This document shows positions 9,501-18,201 of a stretch of 21,672 nucleotides of DNA, in pieces. How positions within the stretch are numbered: position 1 is the stretch's first letter; every line of letters starts with the position of its first letter. Below the pieces are notes generated by a model that saw only the letters and a program-made list of their open reading frames with translations, ran no database searches and was not told the DNA's origin. A program made the translations under genes and the position numbers. The stretch covers positions 1 through 21,672 of the forward strand of contig JAJJLU010000711.1 of the NCBI GenBank assembly GCA_023807065.1, read 5' to 3'. The DNA comes from Isotricha intestinalis. Taxonomy: Eukaryota; Ciliophora; Litostomatea; Vestibuliferida; Isotrichidae.

Positions 9501-11962
9501 AAGAAGAAGAATTAAATTCATATAATAATATAGTTGAAAAAGAAACAAATAGAATGATATTAAATTCTACTTCTTCAAATATTTCTTTAAATAATAATAC
9601 AAAGAATAAAAATGAGGAATCAATAGATCATATAGAAAAATTTTTTTCAAATAATCAATTTGATAATAAATTTAAGAAAATAAAAAAAAATAATATTTGT
9701 CCTTTAAATATTCAAATAAATTTCCAAATTACAATTTGGATTTTATTAACATTAACATTTATATTTTTACAAACTATAATATTACATATATCAAATAAAC
9801 ACATAAAAAAAATAATTATTCTATCAGATATATTAAAAAATTCTTTAACAACAAGAAATATGATATATACTTTTATATCTAGTTTAATAAGAATGCAATA
9901 TTCAATAAATAAATTACAAAATGATAAAATAATTGATAATGGATATACTAATGAAATGTCTTTTCATAAGCAAAAAATTTTAGATAGAGCAAGAGACTTT
10001 TTATATTTTTTTAAAATCTTTGAAAGCCAACATAAATATTTAATTGATTTTAATATAAAAGAAGCAATGAATATATATTATCAGGAATTAGATTATATAA
10101 GTGTTAAAAGTGATAATTTAATTATTAAACATTCTTTAAATTCTATTTTAGCTAATTCACATTTACATGCTTTTCAAGTAATTGAAAATGATATTGAACC
10201 TTTTTTTTTTAATATTTCTTATTTAACTATTGAAAACAGAGAATTATTAAAAGAATCTGCTTTTTTTCAATTTGTTTTTGATAATTATTTTTGTAATGGA
10301 AAATATACTTGGGATGAAGTTGATAATATTATATATAATTTTATTGAAAAAGAATCGAGGAAAGAAATTAATATAATTATTTTAATTAGTTCTCTTTGTG
10401 GATTTTTATATATTTCTACTTTCGGAGTTCAAATTTATTTTTATATTAAATTAAATGATAAAATTTTTGGAAAATATTTTTTAAATTATAATTATCTTCA
10501 ATACTTTAATTCTTTATTATTAAAAAAAGTAGATTTAATTCAGAAATTTATAGATAATTCTAATATATTAAATTTATGTGAGTTTAGTCAAGTAAAAATA
10601 ACCTTTGAAAGTAAATTAGAAGATAATCAAATTTTTAAAAATAATTATATTAGAATAAATAATAAAATGCCATCAATAATAAAAGCTTATAAAATAAAAG
10701 AAATAGCATCAGAAGATATTCACATTGAATTAAATAAATGTTCAACATTATTTTTAACTACTCCAAGTATAAATCAAAAATTAATGAAAAAAGAAACTGA
10801 TTCAATTAATAATAATGATAATAAAACTTGTATTTATAATAATAAAAGTGTTTTTTCTCCAATCATTTCTAAAAGGGAACTCCATAATAATAAAAAAATT
10901 CAAAATAACAAAAATAAAAAAAGTAAAAATTATAAAAGAATTTCAAATAATTCATCAATAAATAATTTAAATAAATCAAATATAGAAAATTCATTAAATT
11001 TATTAACAGAATTAAATAAAGTAAACAATAAAAAAGAATTACTAAAACCAAAAGATTATATAAATTACTTTATATTTCTTTTAATTTCTGTTCTTTTATT
11101 AACAATATTTTGTATAATAAATATATATTTAATAAACAAAACATTTAAAACAAGAATCATTTTTGTTTTTACTTTTAAAAGTTTAATAGAAACAATAAAC
11201 GATGCTATAAATATTTTTTTAGTATATGCAATAACCTTATTAAAAGGAGAACCAATTATTTTTTCATATAAATCTAACGGTTATTTATCTCTTTATAAAG
11301 AATTAGATTATATGAATAAAATAACAGAACATAATATTTTAGAAGAAATATTTATAAAAAGTGATATTAATACAGCAAAGTTTTTTGGATTATTAACAAT
11401 TTATGCAAATAAATTTAAATTTTTAGGAGATTATGTTAATCAATTAAGTGTGGGTACAGGATGTAAATATTTTGTTAATTATTATTTTGAAAATAAAAAT
11501 AATTCTGATTTTTCTTATTTAAATGTTTTTAATTATGATTCAAATGATTTAATTAAACAATGTGAAAATGTAAGTAATGGAATTAATAATCAGGGTTTAA
11601 CTTTAGCAGCAAATAATTTAATTAATTCATTAAGAAGAAATTATTTTGAATTTAAAGAAGATAATTATAAAGGAGAAAATTTATTAAAAAGATGCAATGA
11701 TGAAGTTTTTGTTGGAAGTATGATTGAAATTGATTTAATTTATGATAAATTTATTATTAATTTAATTATTTGTTGGACTCAAGATTTAGATATTGTTCAA
11801 ACTAACTTTGATAATTTAAATTATTTTATTTTTGGAGTTATTATTTTTTTAATTGGGATTATTTTCATTTTTTATATGATTTTTTTTCCTATTAAAATTT
11901 TGAAAGAAAAATATATTATTGAAGAAGCCGAATTTAGTTATTATAATACTATTATGTTTTAA
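6542..11962 (+). CDS. Large multi-pass membrane protein of the TmcB-like/PAS sensor type
   Basis: The 1806-aa product starts with a block of hydrophobic spans (about residues 25-330). A cytosolic helical region (about 335-690) follows, with YHPEKTFGTDILYEII, a Cys cluster C384/C392/C394/C397 and helix-pair (TPR-like) repeats. Next is a PAS-like segment near 770-820 (CYVFLNKKGKIFAISRLFEKYF) and a charged linker. Four further spans lie near 1060-1082, 1275-1302, 1504-1530 and 1760-1785. Spans 1-2 and 3-4 of these bracket two large domains of about 190 and 230 residues on the non-cytosolic side; the second has conserved-looking Cys (about 1640 and 1674) and an N-N-Q-G-L motif. This layout is known from large membrane proteins of ciliates and other protists annotated as TmcB-like or PAS-domain proteins, some fused to nucleotide cyclases. 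No cyclase, kinase or phosphodiesterase is present here, and the chain ends 20 residues after the last span. A role in environmental sensing is inferred. The start is unambiguous (A-rich leader, no upstream in-frame extension). Confidence 0.72.
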   Translation: MSKVNQFEKIFIMIETSIPKNNILNGLMMFIRIIPLFLITHDWNIHYKYSISYYISLTTFLPLIHKTNAQLFSLGFILILFIYSIINIIIYVKFYKQLIDFNKISNPLFFKLGIKIMYYINFIFSPYIFMFCVENYFCEPIYDETVNYKLIKAHNNNCRDIKNILILIIQSYLILYCSLLNILFSCITPKPCSLSSSLIITKLNEIKFKLVYFPFFQIILVFDYYLPLKICVIIKGVVRMLYIYYFFNLILNENKNFYTNFYFRLSILYIDSMCFFSCIIEYFFLFDYKNHFEYLQKNGTIIIFKLLIEVILSFILILNFLFNEKRVTMKVFNGIISQENSYELFNKIFFIFYHPEKTFGTDILYEIIENFDNEFKIHILEKKCNNYPGIRCYCSNCSYQDFINQSENFLNVVNDIRNGIKYDNKILKNEFPIIYKYIENLIKIQLIQNKSYSKNEFYYLVLVFFYIMFDKNYNKGLFYLEEFSTTKLYKTHTLIQLQCKIIKLEIFEDYQKNLIGSPDKSNKDNYETSFKEIYKIYSKVSEVVFVENNLSEVIKIYIKLLKYLKEKDCSLPQFIKLIKSFNKSMKKMNKTLLNLFLKNITSSYHLCAKLSLFYSFFYSEMPKNINKCFKNIFEITCKVENYSTIILDISIEKKNWEFIFKYLSDKLCFDLEYNLDFLKNKLFIDFNPENLRKCYNYNIIEKIRLGNHKIVLKEIIFINKKNHAILYDLIGIVVFKGDKLQLFFKGYPYKFTYKIDNREYSKKINYENKEECYVFLNKKGKIFAISRLFEKYFCLTLHSIRKYKLNLFKDILKIEYMENKKIIKKNLAQVFDNISFLSYNLMQNSSNEEFSNIYKKIKDLQKVVSEKINSNLLCFIEKRELDKNKKETKNYFFVCFYIEFNKELFPFESFFGKNLNPYLIFPSKAKIGDYISTTKKAKKQPLQKFEINHNQNEVLIKIRQIQILTIKQLLLKYNIKINESLNLNEKEEEELNSYNNIVEKETNRMILNSTSSNISLNNNTKNKNEESIDHIEKFFSNNQFDNKFKKIKKNNICPLNIQINFQITIWILLTLTFIFLQTIILHISNKHIKKIIILSDILKNSLTTRNMIYTFISSLIRMQYSINKLQNDKIIDNGYTNEMSFHKQKILDRARDFLYFFKIFESQHKYLIDFNIKEAMNIYYQELDYISVKSDNLIIKHSLNSILANSHLHAFQVIENDIEPFFFNISYLTIENRELLKESAFFQFVFDNYFCNGKYTWDEVDNIIYNFIEKESRKEINIIILISSLCGFLYISTFGVQIYFYIKLNDKIFGKYFLNYNYLQYFNSLLLKKVDLIQKFIDNSNILNLCEFSQVKITFESKLEDNQIFKNNYIRINNKMPSIIKAYKIKEIASEDIHIELNKCSTLFLTTPSINQKLMKKETDSINNNDNKTCIYNNKSVFSPIISKRELHNNKKIQNNKNKKSKNYKRISNNSSINNLNKSNIENSLNLLTELNKVNNKKELLKPKDYINYFIFLLISVLLLTIFCIINIYLINKTFKTRIIFVFTFKSLIETINDAINIFLVYAITLLKGEPIIFSYKSNGYLSLYKELDYMNKITEHNILEEIFIKSDINTAKFFGLLTIYANKFKFLGDYVNQLSVGTGCKYFVNYYFENKNNSDFSYLNVFNYDSNDLIKQCENVSNGINNQGLTLAANNLINSLRRNYFEFKEDNYKGENLLKRCNDEVFVGSMIEIDLIYDKFIINLIICWTQDLDIVQTNFDNLNYFIFGVIIFLIGIIFIFYMIFFPIKILKEKYIIEEAEFSYYNTIMF

Positions 11963-12321
11963 ATAAATGCTTTTTATTTATTTATTATCTGTTTTGTTTA
12001 TATAATTAATTATTTAATTAATTAAATATATTTTAAAATAATTTTAATATTTTATTTTTAGAAATAAATTTTATAAAATTTTTATTTAATATTAATTTTC
12101 TTTTTCTTTAAGGATTTTTATTTTAAGAATTGAAAAATAAAATGAATATAAAAAATTTTTAAGGAATAAATTATATTTGAAGATAAATAATATATAAAAA
12201 CAAAGTAAAAAACATGAAAATAAATAATTAATATTTGAAAAAAATTCTAAAAAAAATAATGGAAATCATTTTTCTTAATAAAATAATATACAAAAAAAAA
12301 CCAAAATAAATAACAAAAAAT
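11963..12321. other. Spacer between convergent 3' ends
   Basis: These 359 bases hold the 3' flanks of the TmcB-like gene (plus) and the coiled-coil gene (minus). The sequence is A/T-rich with homopolymer runs. I see no gene, repeat or structured RNA. Confidence 0.6.
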
Positions 12322-15300
12322 TTAACTTTCAAAATAAGATTGAATTTTAATATTATCATCTTCATTTTTTTTTTTTTTATCATCAGTATTAACTTCAAAA
12401 TTACTAGAAGAATCTAAATAATTAATTTCTTCTCTTTCATTATCATCATTATCTTCACTATTACTTCTACTTTCAGAACTATCAGAAAAAGAATTTGAAG
12501 AAGAAGAATTATCAGAATTATTCATTAAATGTTGATTTTTTAACATAAATTCATTTTGTTTTATTTTTGCTCTTCTTGCTTCTTCTTCTCTTCTTTCTTT
12601 TTCTCTTTTTTCTTCTAATATTTTTTTTTCTTCTTCTCTTTTTTTTCTTTCTTTCTCTCTTATTAATGAAGAATCTTTTGATTCACTTTTTTTTTTTTTT
12701 GATTTTTCTTTTTTTTTTTTTTCTTTATTTTTAACAACACCATTTTCTTTTAATTCATTTATTTCTTTATCTCTTTTTTTTAATTCTTTAATTAATTTTT
12801 CATTTTTTATTATTGCATCTTTAAATTTTTTATGTAATTTTTTATTTTTTTCTCTTTCTTGTTCTGCTAATTCTTTTAAAATAATATTTTTTAAATTTTC
12901 ATCATTTAATTTTTGTTCAATTTCTTTAAATTTATTAAGACTAATATCATCAATAATATTATCATTTTTTTCTTTTAATTCATCTATTTTATTTTTTAAG
13001 TCATCAATTATTTTTCTTTGTTCTTCTGTTATTTGTTTTAAACTTCCATTTTTTAATTCTTCTTCATCTAATTTATTATTTATTAATATTATTTCTTGTT
13101 CTTTTTCTTCATATTTTTTTTCATATTCTTCTTCTAATTGATTTTGTTTATCTAAATATTCATCTAATAATTTATCTTTTTCATCTAATTTATTATAATT
13201 TTCTTCCTTTTCTTTTTCTTTTTCTTCTTTTATTTTTTTTATTTCTTCTTTTTTTTCATTTATTTTCCTTTCACAATCAATTTTTATTTCTTTAATTTCA
13301 TTTTCTTTTTCTTTTTCTTTCTCACTAAAATTATCTTTTAAATTTTTAATTTCTTCTTCTTTATTTTTTTTATTTTTATCATATTCTTCTTTTAAATTAT
13401 TTATTTCTTTTAAATTCTTTTGTTTTATTGTTTCTATTTCATTTTTTAAATTTTCAATTTCTGTGTTTTTATCCTGAATTAATTTATTTAATTCTTCAAT
13501 TTTATTTTCAAGTAATTTTTTTTCTTCTAACAATTGATTTTGATTATTTTGGTTAATTTGATTTAAATTTAAAATTTCATTTTTAAAATTTTCATCATTT
13601 AAATTTTTTTGCTTTTCAAAATCTAATTTTATTTTTTCAATCATTTCTTTATATTTATTTATTTCTTTTTCTTTTTCTTCTTCTTTTATTTTTAAAGTAT
13701 TTTGATATTGAATAACAATATCTGCAATTTTATTTTTTAAATCTTGTATATCTTCAGAATTATCATTATTAATTTTATCTTCAATTCTTTCTTTTAATTT
13801 TTTTTCAGTTTTTTTCATTTTTTCAATAGTTGATTTAAATTCTTTTTCATTTTTATTTTTTTCATTTTCTAATTTATTTATTTCTTCAATTAATTGTTCG
13901 TTCTTATTTTTAGCATCTTTAAATAATGAATATGTTTGAATATTTTTTTGTTTTTGTTCTTTTGCTATTTCTTTTAATGTTTCGGATTTTAATTTTTCTT
14001 CTTTGAAAAGTTCCTTTAATTCATTTTTTGATTTAGAATTTAAAAGATAGCTTTGTTCTATTAATAATGAATTTGATGATTTTTCATTTTCTTCTTCTTC
14101 AAATTCGATTTCTAAATTTCCTGATGATGAATTCTCGTTTTCTTTTGATGAAGATGTTTTGTCTATTGAACTTTTTTCTGATTTTTCTATATTTTTTTTT
14201 TCCTCTGTTGAAGAAGATTTTTGGGAATTTGATTCTTTTTCCTCTTCTTTAATTTCTTCTTCTTTTTTTTCTTCTTTTTTTTCTTCTTCTTTTTCTTCTT
14301 TTTTTTCTTCTTCGTTTTTTTCTTTTTTTTCTTCTTCATTTTTTTCTTCTTTTTCTTCCTTAATTTCTTCTTTTTTAATTTCTTCTTTTTCTTCTTCTTC
14401 TTTTTTTTCTTCTTTTTTTTCTTCTTTTTTTTTTTCTTCTTTTTTTTCTTCTTCATTTTTTTCTTCTTTTGTTTTTTTTTTTTCTTTTTTTTGTTTTTTC
14501 TTTTCTTTTTTTACTTTATTATCTTGATTATTTTCTTTATTTTCTTCATTTTTATTTTTTTCTTCATTTTCAATTTTTTCTTTATTATCTTTTTTTTTCT
14601 TTCCTTTTTCTTCTTTCTTTTCTTCTATTATTTCTTCTGTATTTTCTTTTTTCTTTTCTTTTTTTTCTTCTTCTTTTTTCTTTAAATCATTTTCTTCTTT
14701 TTCTTCTTCATCATTTTCTTTTTTTTCTTTTTCTTTTTTTTCTTTTTTCTTTTTTTTATTTTTATTTTTTCTTTCAGTATTAATTTCATTATCTTTTAAT
14801 TCCATTAATTTAACTTTACTTTTTAATTCTAATAATTCTTCTCTTAAAATCATATTTTCTTTTTCCATTAATGATTTCTGGTTTTCAATTTTTTTAATTT
14901 TTTTATTTAAATCTATTTCTGATTCTTTTTCTTTTTTATTATTACTTTTTTTTTCTTTTAAATTATTTTTATTATTTTCATCCTCAATTTCTTCTTTTTT
15001 TTCATATTCAATATTTTTAACATCTTTTTCTTTATTTTTTGATTGAATTAAAGAATTTAAAAGTTCTTCTAAACTTTTATTTTGTTCTTTAAGATATTTT
15101 ATTTCTTCTTTTAATTTTTTATTTTCTTCATTTTTTTCTTTTTTTTTATTTTTTTCATTTTTTTCTTCTTCTGATTTTTTTTCTTCTTCATAACTTATTA
15201 AATCTCTTTCAGATAATATTTTTTTTTTATGTGTTGGTTTTTCATCTTTTTTTTCATTTTTAAAAGAATCAATTTTCTCTTTTAATTCTTCATTTTCTTT

Positions 15301-17739
15301 TTTTAATTCTTTATTATTTTTTTTTAATTTTTCATTTTTCTCTTTTAATTCTTTAATTTTTTCATTATCATTATTAATATCTTCATTTTTATTTTTTTCT
15401 TCTTTTTCACTTTTTTCTTCTTTTAATTCTTCATTTATTTCTTTTAATTCTTCTATTTTTTTTAATAAGTCTTTATTTTCTTTTTTTAAACTATCTAAAT
15501 TTTTTTTTAAATTTTTATTTTCTTTTTTTAAACCTTCAATTTCTAAATTTAATTTTTCTTCATTTTCATTTTTTTCTTCAAGTAATTTATTATAATTATT
15601 TTTTTCCAAAGAAATTTCTTCTAATTGATAATTTAAATTATCTTTTTCTTGAATTAACATTTCAATTTGATTTTTTAATTCTTCATTTTCATCATTTAAT
15701 TTATTTAAATCATTATTTAAATTATTATTAATTTCATCTAATTTTATTTTTAAATCTGAATAATCTTTTTTTAAATTTTGATTTTCTTCTTCTAATTCAT
15801 TTTTATCTTTTTGTAAATATTCATTTTCTTCAATTAAATCTTTTTTTTCATCATTTAAATTATCTAATTTAAATTTTAAATCTTGAATTGTTTCTTCATT
15901 TATTTTTTTTAAATTCTTTCCTTCTTCTATTTCATTTATATTTTCACCTTCTTTTTTTTTTAAATTTTCTTTTTCATTTCTTAATTCTTCAATTGATTTA
16001 TTTAATTTTTCTTTTTCTCTTTCTAAATTTTTTATTTTTCTTTGAAATTCTTTATTTTGTTTTTCTATTTCTTCATATTTCTTTTTCATCTTTTCTTTTT
16101 CATTTATTATTTCATTATTTTCTTTTTTTAATTTTTCTTTTTCATTTCTTAAATTTTCTATTGTTTTAAAATTTCCATCTTTTGTTTTTTCTGTAAATGA
16201 AAGTTTTTCTTTTAATATTTTATTTTCTTGGTTTAAATCATTTATTTTTTTTTGAAAATCTGAATTTATTTTTTCTATATTTTTTTCATTATCTTCTATA
16301 CTTTTTTTATTTAATTCTAATTCATTTTTTAATTGTTCATTTTCTTTTATTAAATTTTCTATTTGTTCAGAATAATTTTCTTTTTCTTTTTCTATATTTT
16401 CTATCTTTTTTTTATTATCTTCATTGTTTTGTTTTTCTGAATTTGTTTTCAAAATTAAATTTTCATTTTCTTCATTTAATTTTTTATTTACATCATTTAA
16501 TTTCAACATTTTTTGATTTAAAGATATTATATAAGAATCTTTTTTAGTTAATTTTTCATTTAAACTTTTAATTATATTTTCTCTTTTAATTACTTCTTCT
16601 TTAATTAAATTCATTTCTTCATTTAAATTATTTATTTGAATATTAAAGTTTTTTTCCATTTCATTAATTTGATTTTTATAATCATTTATTTCATTATATT
16701 TCTTTTTAACTTCATCTTTTTCTTTATCAAAAATTTCTTTTTCTTTTTGTAATTCATTATAATTTATAGTTAATTTACTATATTTACGCTTAACTTTATT
16801 ATTTTCATTTTTTAATTTTTTATTTTGATTTTCTAATAAATCAATTGAAGTAACATATTTTTCTCTTATTTTACTTTCTCTTTCTTTTTGATTGTTTAAA
16901 ATATCTGTTATTTCTCTTTTTAAACCTTTATTTTCTTCTTCAATATTTTTAATAAATTCTAATTCATTTTTATCTTTTATTATTTTAGTTAAATCTTTTC
17001 TTTTTATTTTTTTCTTACTATTATTTATTATATATTCATCACCTGATGATTTTTGATTGCTTAAAATAGAATTATTATTAATTAATCCATTTCCATATAA
17101 TTTTTTTAAATTATTATGCTTATTAAATTTAAACGTTCTTAATTTTTTTTTAAAATTATTTTTTTTCCTTCCTATTGAATTAGAATCATTTAATTTTCTT
17201 GATAAATCTTCTAATTGAAACCTTAATAAATTATTATCTTGTTTTAATTCAGTTATTTCTTTTGTATTTTTAAAATAATTATTTTCTAACCTCCTATAAT
17301 TAGTAATATTTTTTTCTGTTTTCATTTTATTTATTTCTTTATTTAAATTAAATACTTCCTTTTTTAATTTATCAACAGTTTCACTTTTATCAGATATATT
17401 TGAATAATTTATAACAGGTGGTAATTCATTTGGATCTGATTTATTGTTTAAATTTAATAAATCATTAATTTTTTTTTTATTTGTTTTTATTTCATTATCA
17501 GTTTTATCTGATATTGTTTTTATCAATGAAATTTCTTGATTTTTTTGTTCTAATTGATTATTTAAATTTACAATTTCTTCTTTCCCTGAATCGAAATCGG
17601 GATTTGTTATTTTTTCTTCTTCTTCATTATATTGTTTGTTTTTTTCAAGAGAGATATTTGATATTTTACTTTCTTCGTTTGACTTTAAATCTAATATATC
17701 TTTATTTCCATTTATTGATATAGTATTTTCATTAGACAT
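12322..17739 (-). CDS. Giant Lys/Glu-rich coiled-coil protein
   Basis: The 1805-aa protein is almost entirely charged alpha helix: Lys, Glu, Asn, Asp, Leu and Ile dominate, one Cys and no Trp were seen, and no membrane span. In order: an acidic/Ser N-terminus (1-130), a short coil, a strongly basic patch (about 190-260, with KKKLRTFKFNKHNNLKK), a long heptad-rich coiled coil (about 260-980), an extreme KE low-complexity stretch (about 985-1170), a Ser/Glu linker (about 1170-1235) and a second coiled coil (about 1240-1700). It ends in an Arg/Glu-rich helix (KREEEKKILEEKREKERREE) and an acidic Ser/Asp tail. The second coil carries a repeated module, LK-E-(IA)-EQ-KN followed by FKDA-KNE-LI-E, near 1245-1295 and 1608-1660, with a partial copy near 1555. 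Such proteins usually act as cytoskeletal, basal-body or Golgi scaffolds; nothing here picks one. Similarity searches will hit many unrelated coiled coils. Confidence 0.8.
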   Translation of the reverse strand: MSNENTISINGNKDILDLKSNEESKISNISLEKNKQYNEEEEKITNPDFDSGKEEIVNLNNQLEQKNQEISLIKTISDKTDNEIKTNKKKINDLLNLNNKSDPNELPPVINYSNISDKSETVDKLKKEVFNLNKEINKMKTEKNITNYRRLENNYFKNTKEITELKQDNNLLRFQLEDLSRKLNDSNSIGRKKNNFKKKLRTFKFNKHNNLKKLYGNGLINNNSILSNQKSSGDEYIINNSKKKIKRKDLTKIIKDKNELEFIKNIEEENKGLKREITDILNNQKERESKIREKYVTSIDLLENQNKKLKNENNKVKRKYSKLTINYNELQKEKEIFDKEKDEVKKKYNEINDYKNQINEMEKNFNIQINNLNEEMNLIKEEVIKRENIIKSLNEKLTKKDSYIISLNQKMLKLNDVNKKLNEENENLILKTNSEKQNNEDNKKKIENIEKEKENYSEQIENLIKENEQLKNELELNKKSIEDNEKNIEKINSDFQKKINDLNQENKILKEKLSFTEKTKDGNFKTIENLRNEKEKLKKENNEIINEKEKMKKKYEEIEKQNKEFQRKIKNLEREKEKLNKSIEELRNEKENLKKKEGENINEIEEGKNLKKINEETIQDLKFKLDNLNDEKKDLIEENEYLQKDKNELEEENQNLKKDYSDLKIKLDEINNNLNNDLNKLNDENEELKNQIEMLIQEKDNLNYQLEEISLEKNNYNKLLEEKNENEEKLNLEIEGLKKENKNLKKNLDSLKKENKDLLKKIEELKEINEELKEEKSEKEEKNKNEDINNDNEKIKELKEKNEKLKKNNKELKKENEELKEKIDSFKNEKKDEKPTHKKKILSERDLISYEEEKKSEEEKNEKNKKKEKNEENKKLKEEIKYLKEQNKSLEELLNSLIQSKNKEKDVKNIEYEKKEEIEDENNKNNLKEKKSNNKKEKESEIDLNKKIKKIENQKSLMEKENMILREELLELKSKVKLMELKDNEINTERKNKNKKKKKEKKEKEKKENDEEEKEENDLKKKEEEKKEKKKENTEEIIEEKKEEKGKKKKDNKEKIENEEKNKNEENKENNQDNKVKKEKKKQKKEKKKTKEEKNEEEKKEEKKKEEKKEEKKEEEEKEEIKKEEIKEEKEEKNEEEKKEKNEEEKKEEKEEEKKEEKKEEEIKEEEKESNSQKSSSTEEKKNIEKSEKSSIDKTSSSKENENSSSGNLEIEFEEEENEKSSNSLLIEQSYLLNSKSKNELKELFKEEKLKSETLKEIAKEQKQKNIQTYSLFKDAKNKNEQLIEEINKLENEKNKNEKEFKSTIEKMKKTEKKLKERIEDKINNDNSEDIQDLKNKIADIVIQYQNTLKIKEEEKEKEINKYKEMIEKIKLDFEKQKNLNDENFKNEILNLNQINQNNQNQLLEEKKLLENKIEELNKLIQDKNTEIENLKNEIETIKQKNLKEINNLKEEYDKNKKNKEEEIKNLKDNFSEKEKEKENEIKEIKIDCERKINEKKEEIKKIKEEKEKEKEENYNKLDEKDKLLDEYLDKQNQLEEEYEKKYEEKEQEIILINNKLDEEELKNGSLKQITEEQRKIIDDLKNKIDELKEKNDNIIDDISLNKFKEIEQKLNDENLKNIILKELAEQEREKNKKLHKKFKDAIIKNEKLIKELKKRDKEINELKENGVVKNKEKKKKEKSKKKKSESKDSSLIREKERKKREEEKKILEEKREKERREEEARRAKIKQNEFMLKNQHLMNNSDNSSSSNSFSDSSESRSNSEDNDDNEREEINYLDSSSNFEVNTDDKKKKNEDDNIKIQSYFES
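14253..14454. repeat. GAA/GAAA-type polypurine-polypyrimidine low-complexity tract
   Basis: Within the coiled-coil gene the plus strand is nearly pure pyrimidine (TTC/TTTTTC units) over more than 200 bp. The longest uninterrupted runs are 14253-14313 (61 nt) and 14379-14454 (76 nt). In the coding direction this gives GAA/AAG/AAA codons for repeated EEKKEEKK. The similar but more interrupted composition continues to about 14780. Length variation by slippage in units of three is expected. Confidence 0.75.
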
Positions 17740-18201
17740 ATTATATAATTTTTGAAAAAAAATATTATATTTAAACTTTATTTTTTTTTAATTAAAAAAT
17801 TTTCTAATTTTTTTGAAGAAATAGAGTAAAAATATAATTTATCTATTTTTTTTTAAGGGAAAATATTATTGATAAATTAAAATAACAATTCTTTTAAATA
17901 TTAGAATATAGTATTTATTCTTTTATTTCTTAAAAAATTTATAAAAAAATTGAAAATCATTTTTTTAAAAATTTGACGATAATTATTTGTTTTATGTTAT
18001 GTTTTTTTTTGGGTTTTTCATTATTATATTCTTATCTATTTATAAATAGTATAATTCTAATTAAATGAAAAATACATTTGATAAACATATTAAAAATGTG
18101 TAGTTTCTTCGATTTATTTTTAGTTTTATTTCATTGAACGGATGTTTTCATTTAAAAAACATATATTAATTTAATAAATTAAAAAAATATTAAAAATTAA
18201 A
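17740..18201. promoter_or_regulatory. Divergent promoter region between coiled-coil and flavodoxin-domain genes
   Basis: These 462 bases separate two divergent starts and so must contain both promoters. A/T-rich sequence with oligo-T runs dominates; the least A/T-like parts are GTTATGTTTTTTTTTGGG near 17995 and a TTGAACGGATG patch near 18133. No conserved initiator shared with the other genes was found, and no RNA gene or extra exon is visible. Confidence 0.4.

Noticed and set aside
14067..14783. Plus-strand frames giving Ser/Phe- or Leu/Phe-only proteins, and a minus-strand poly-Lys frame
   Set aside because: These are alternative-frame readings of the GAA/AAA low-complexity tract inside the coiled-coil gene.
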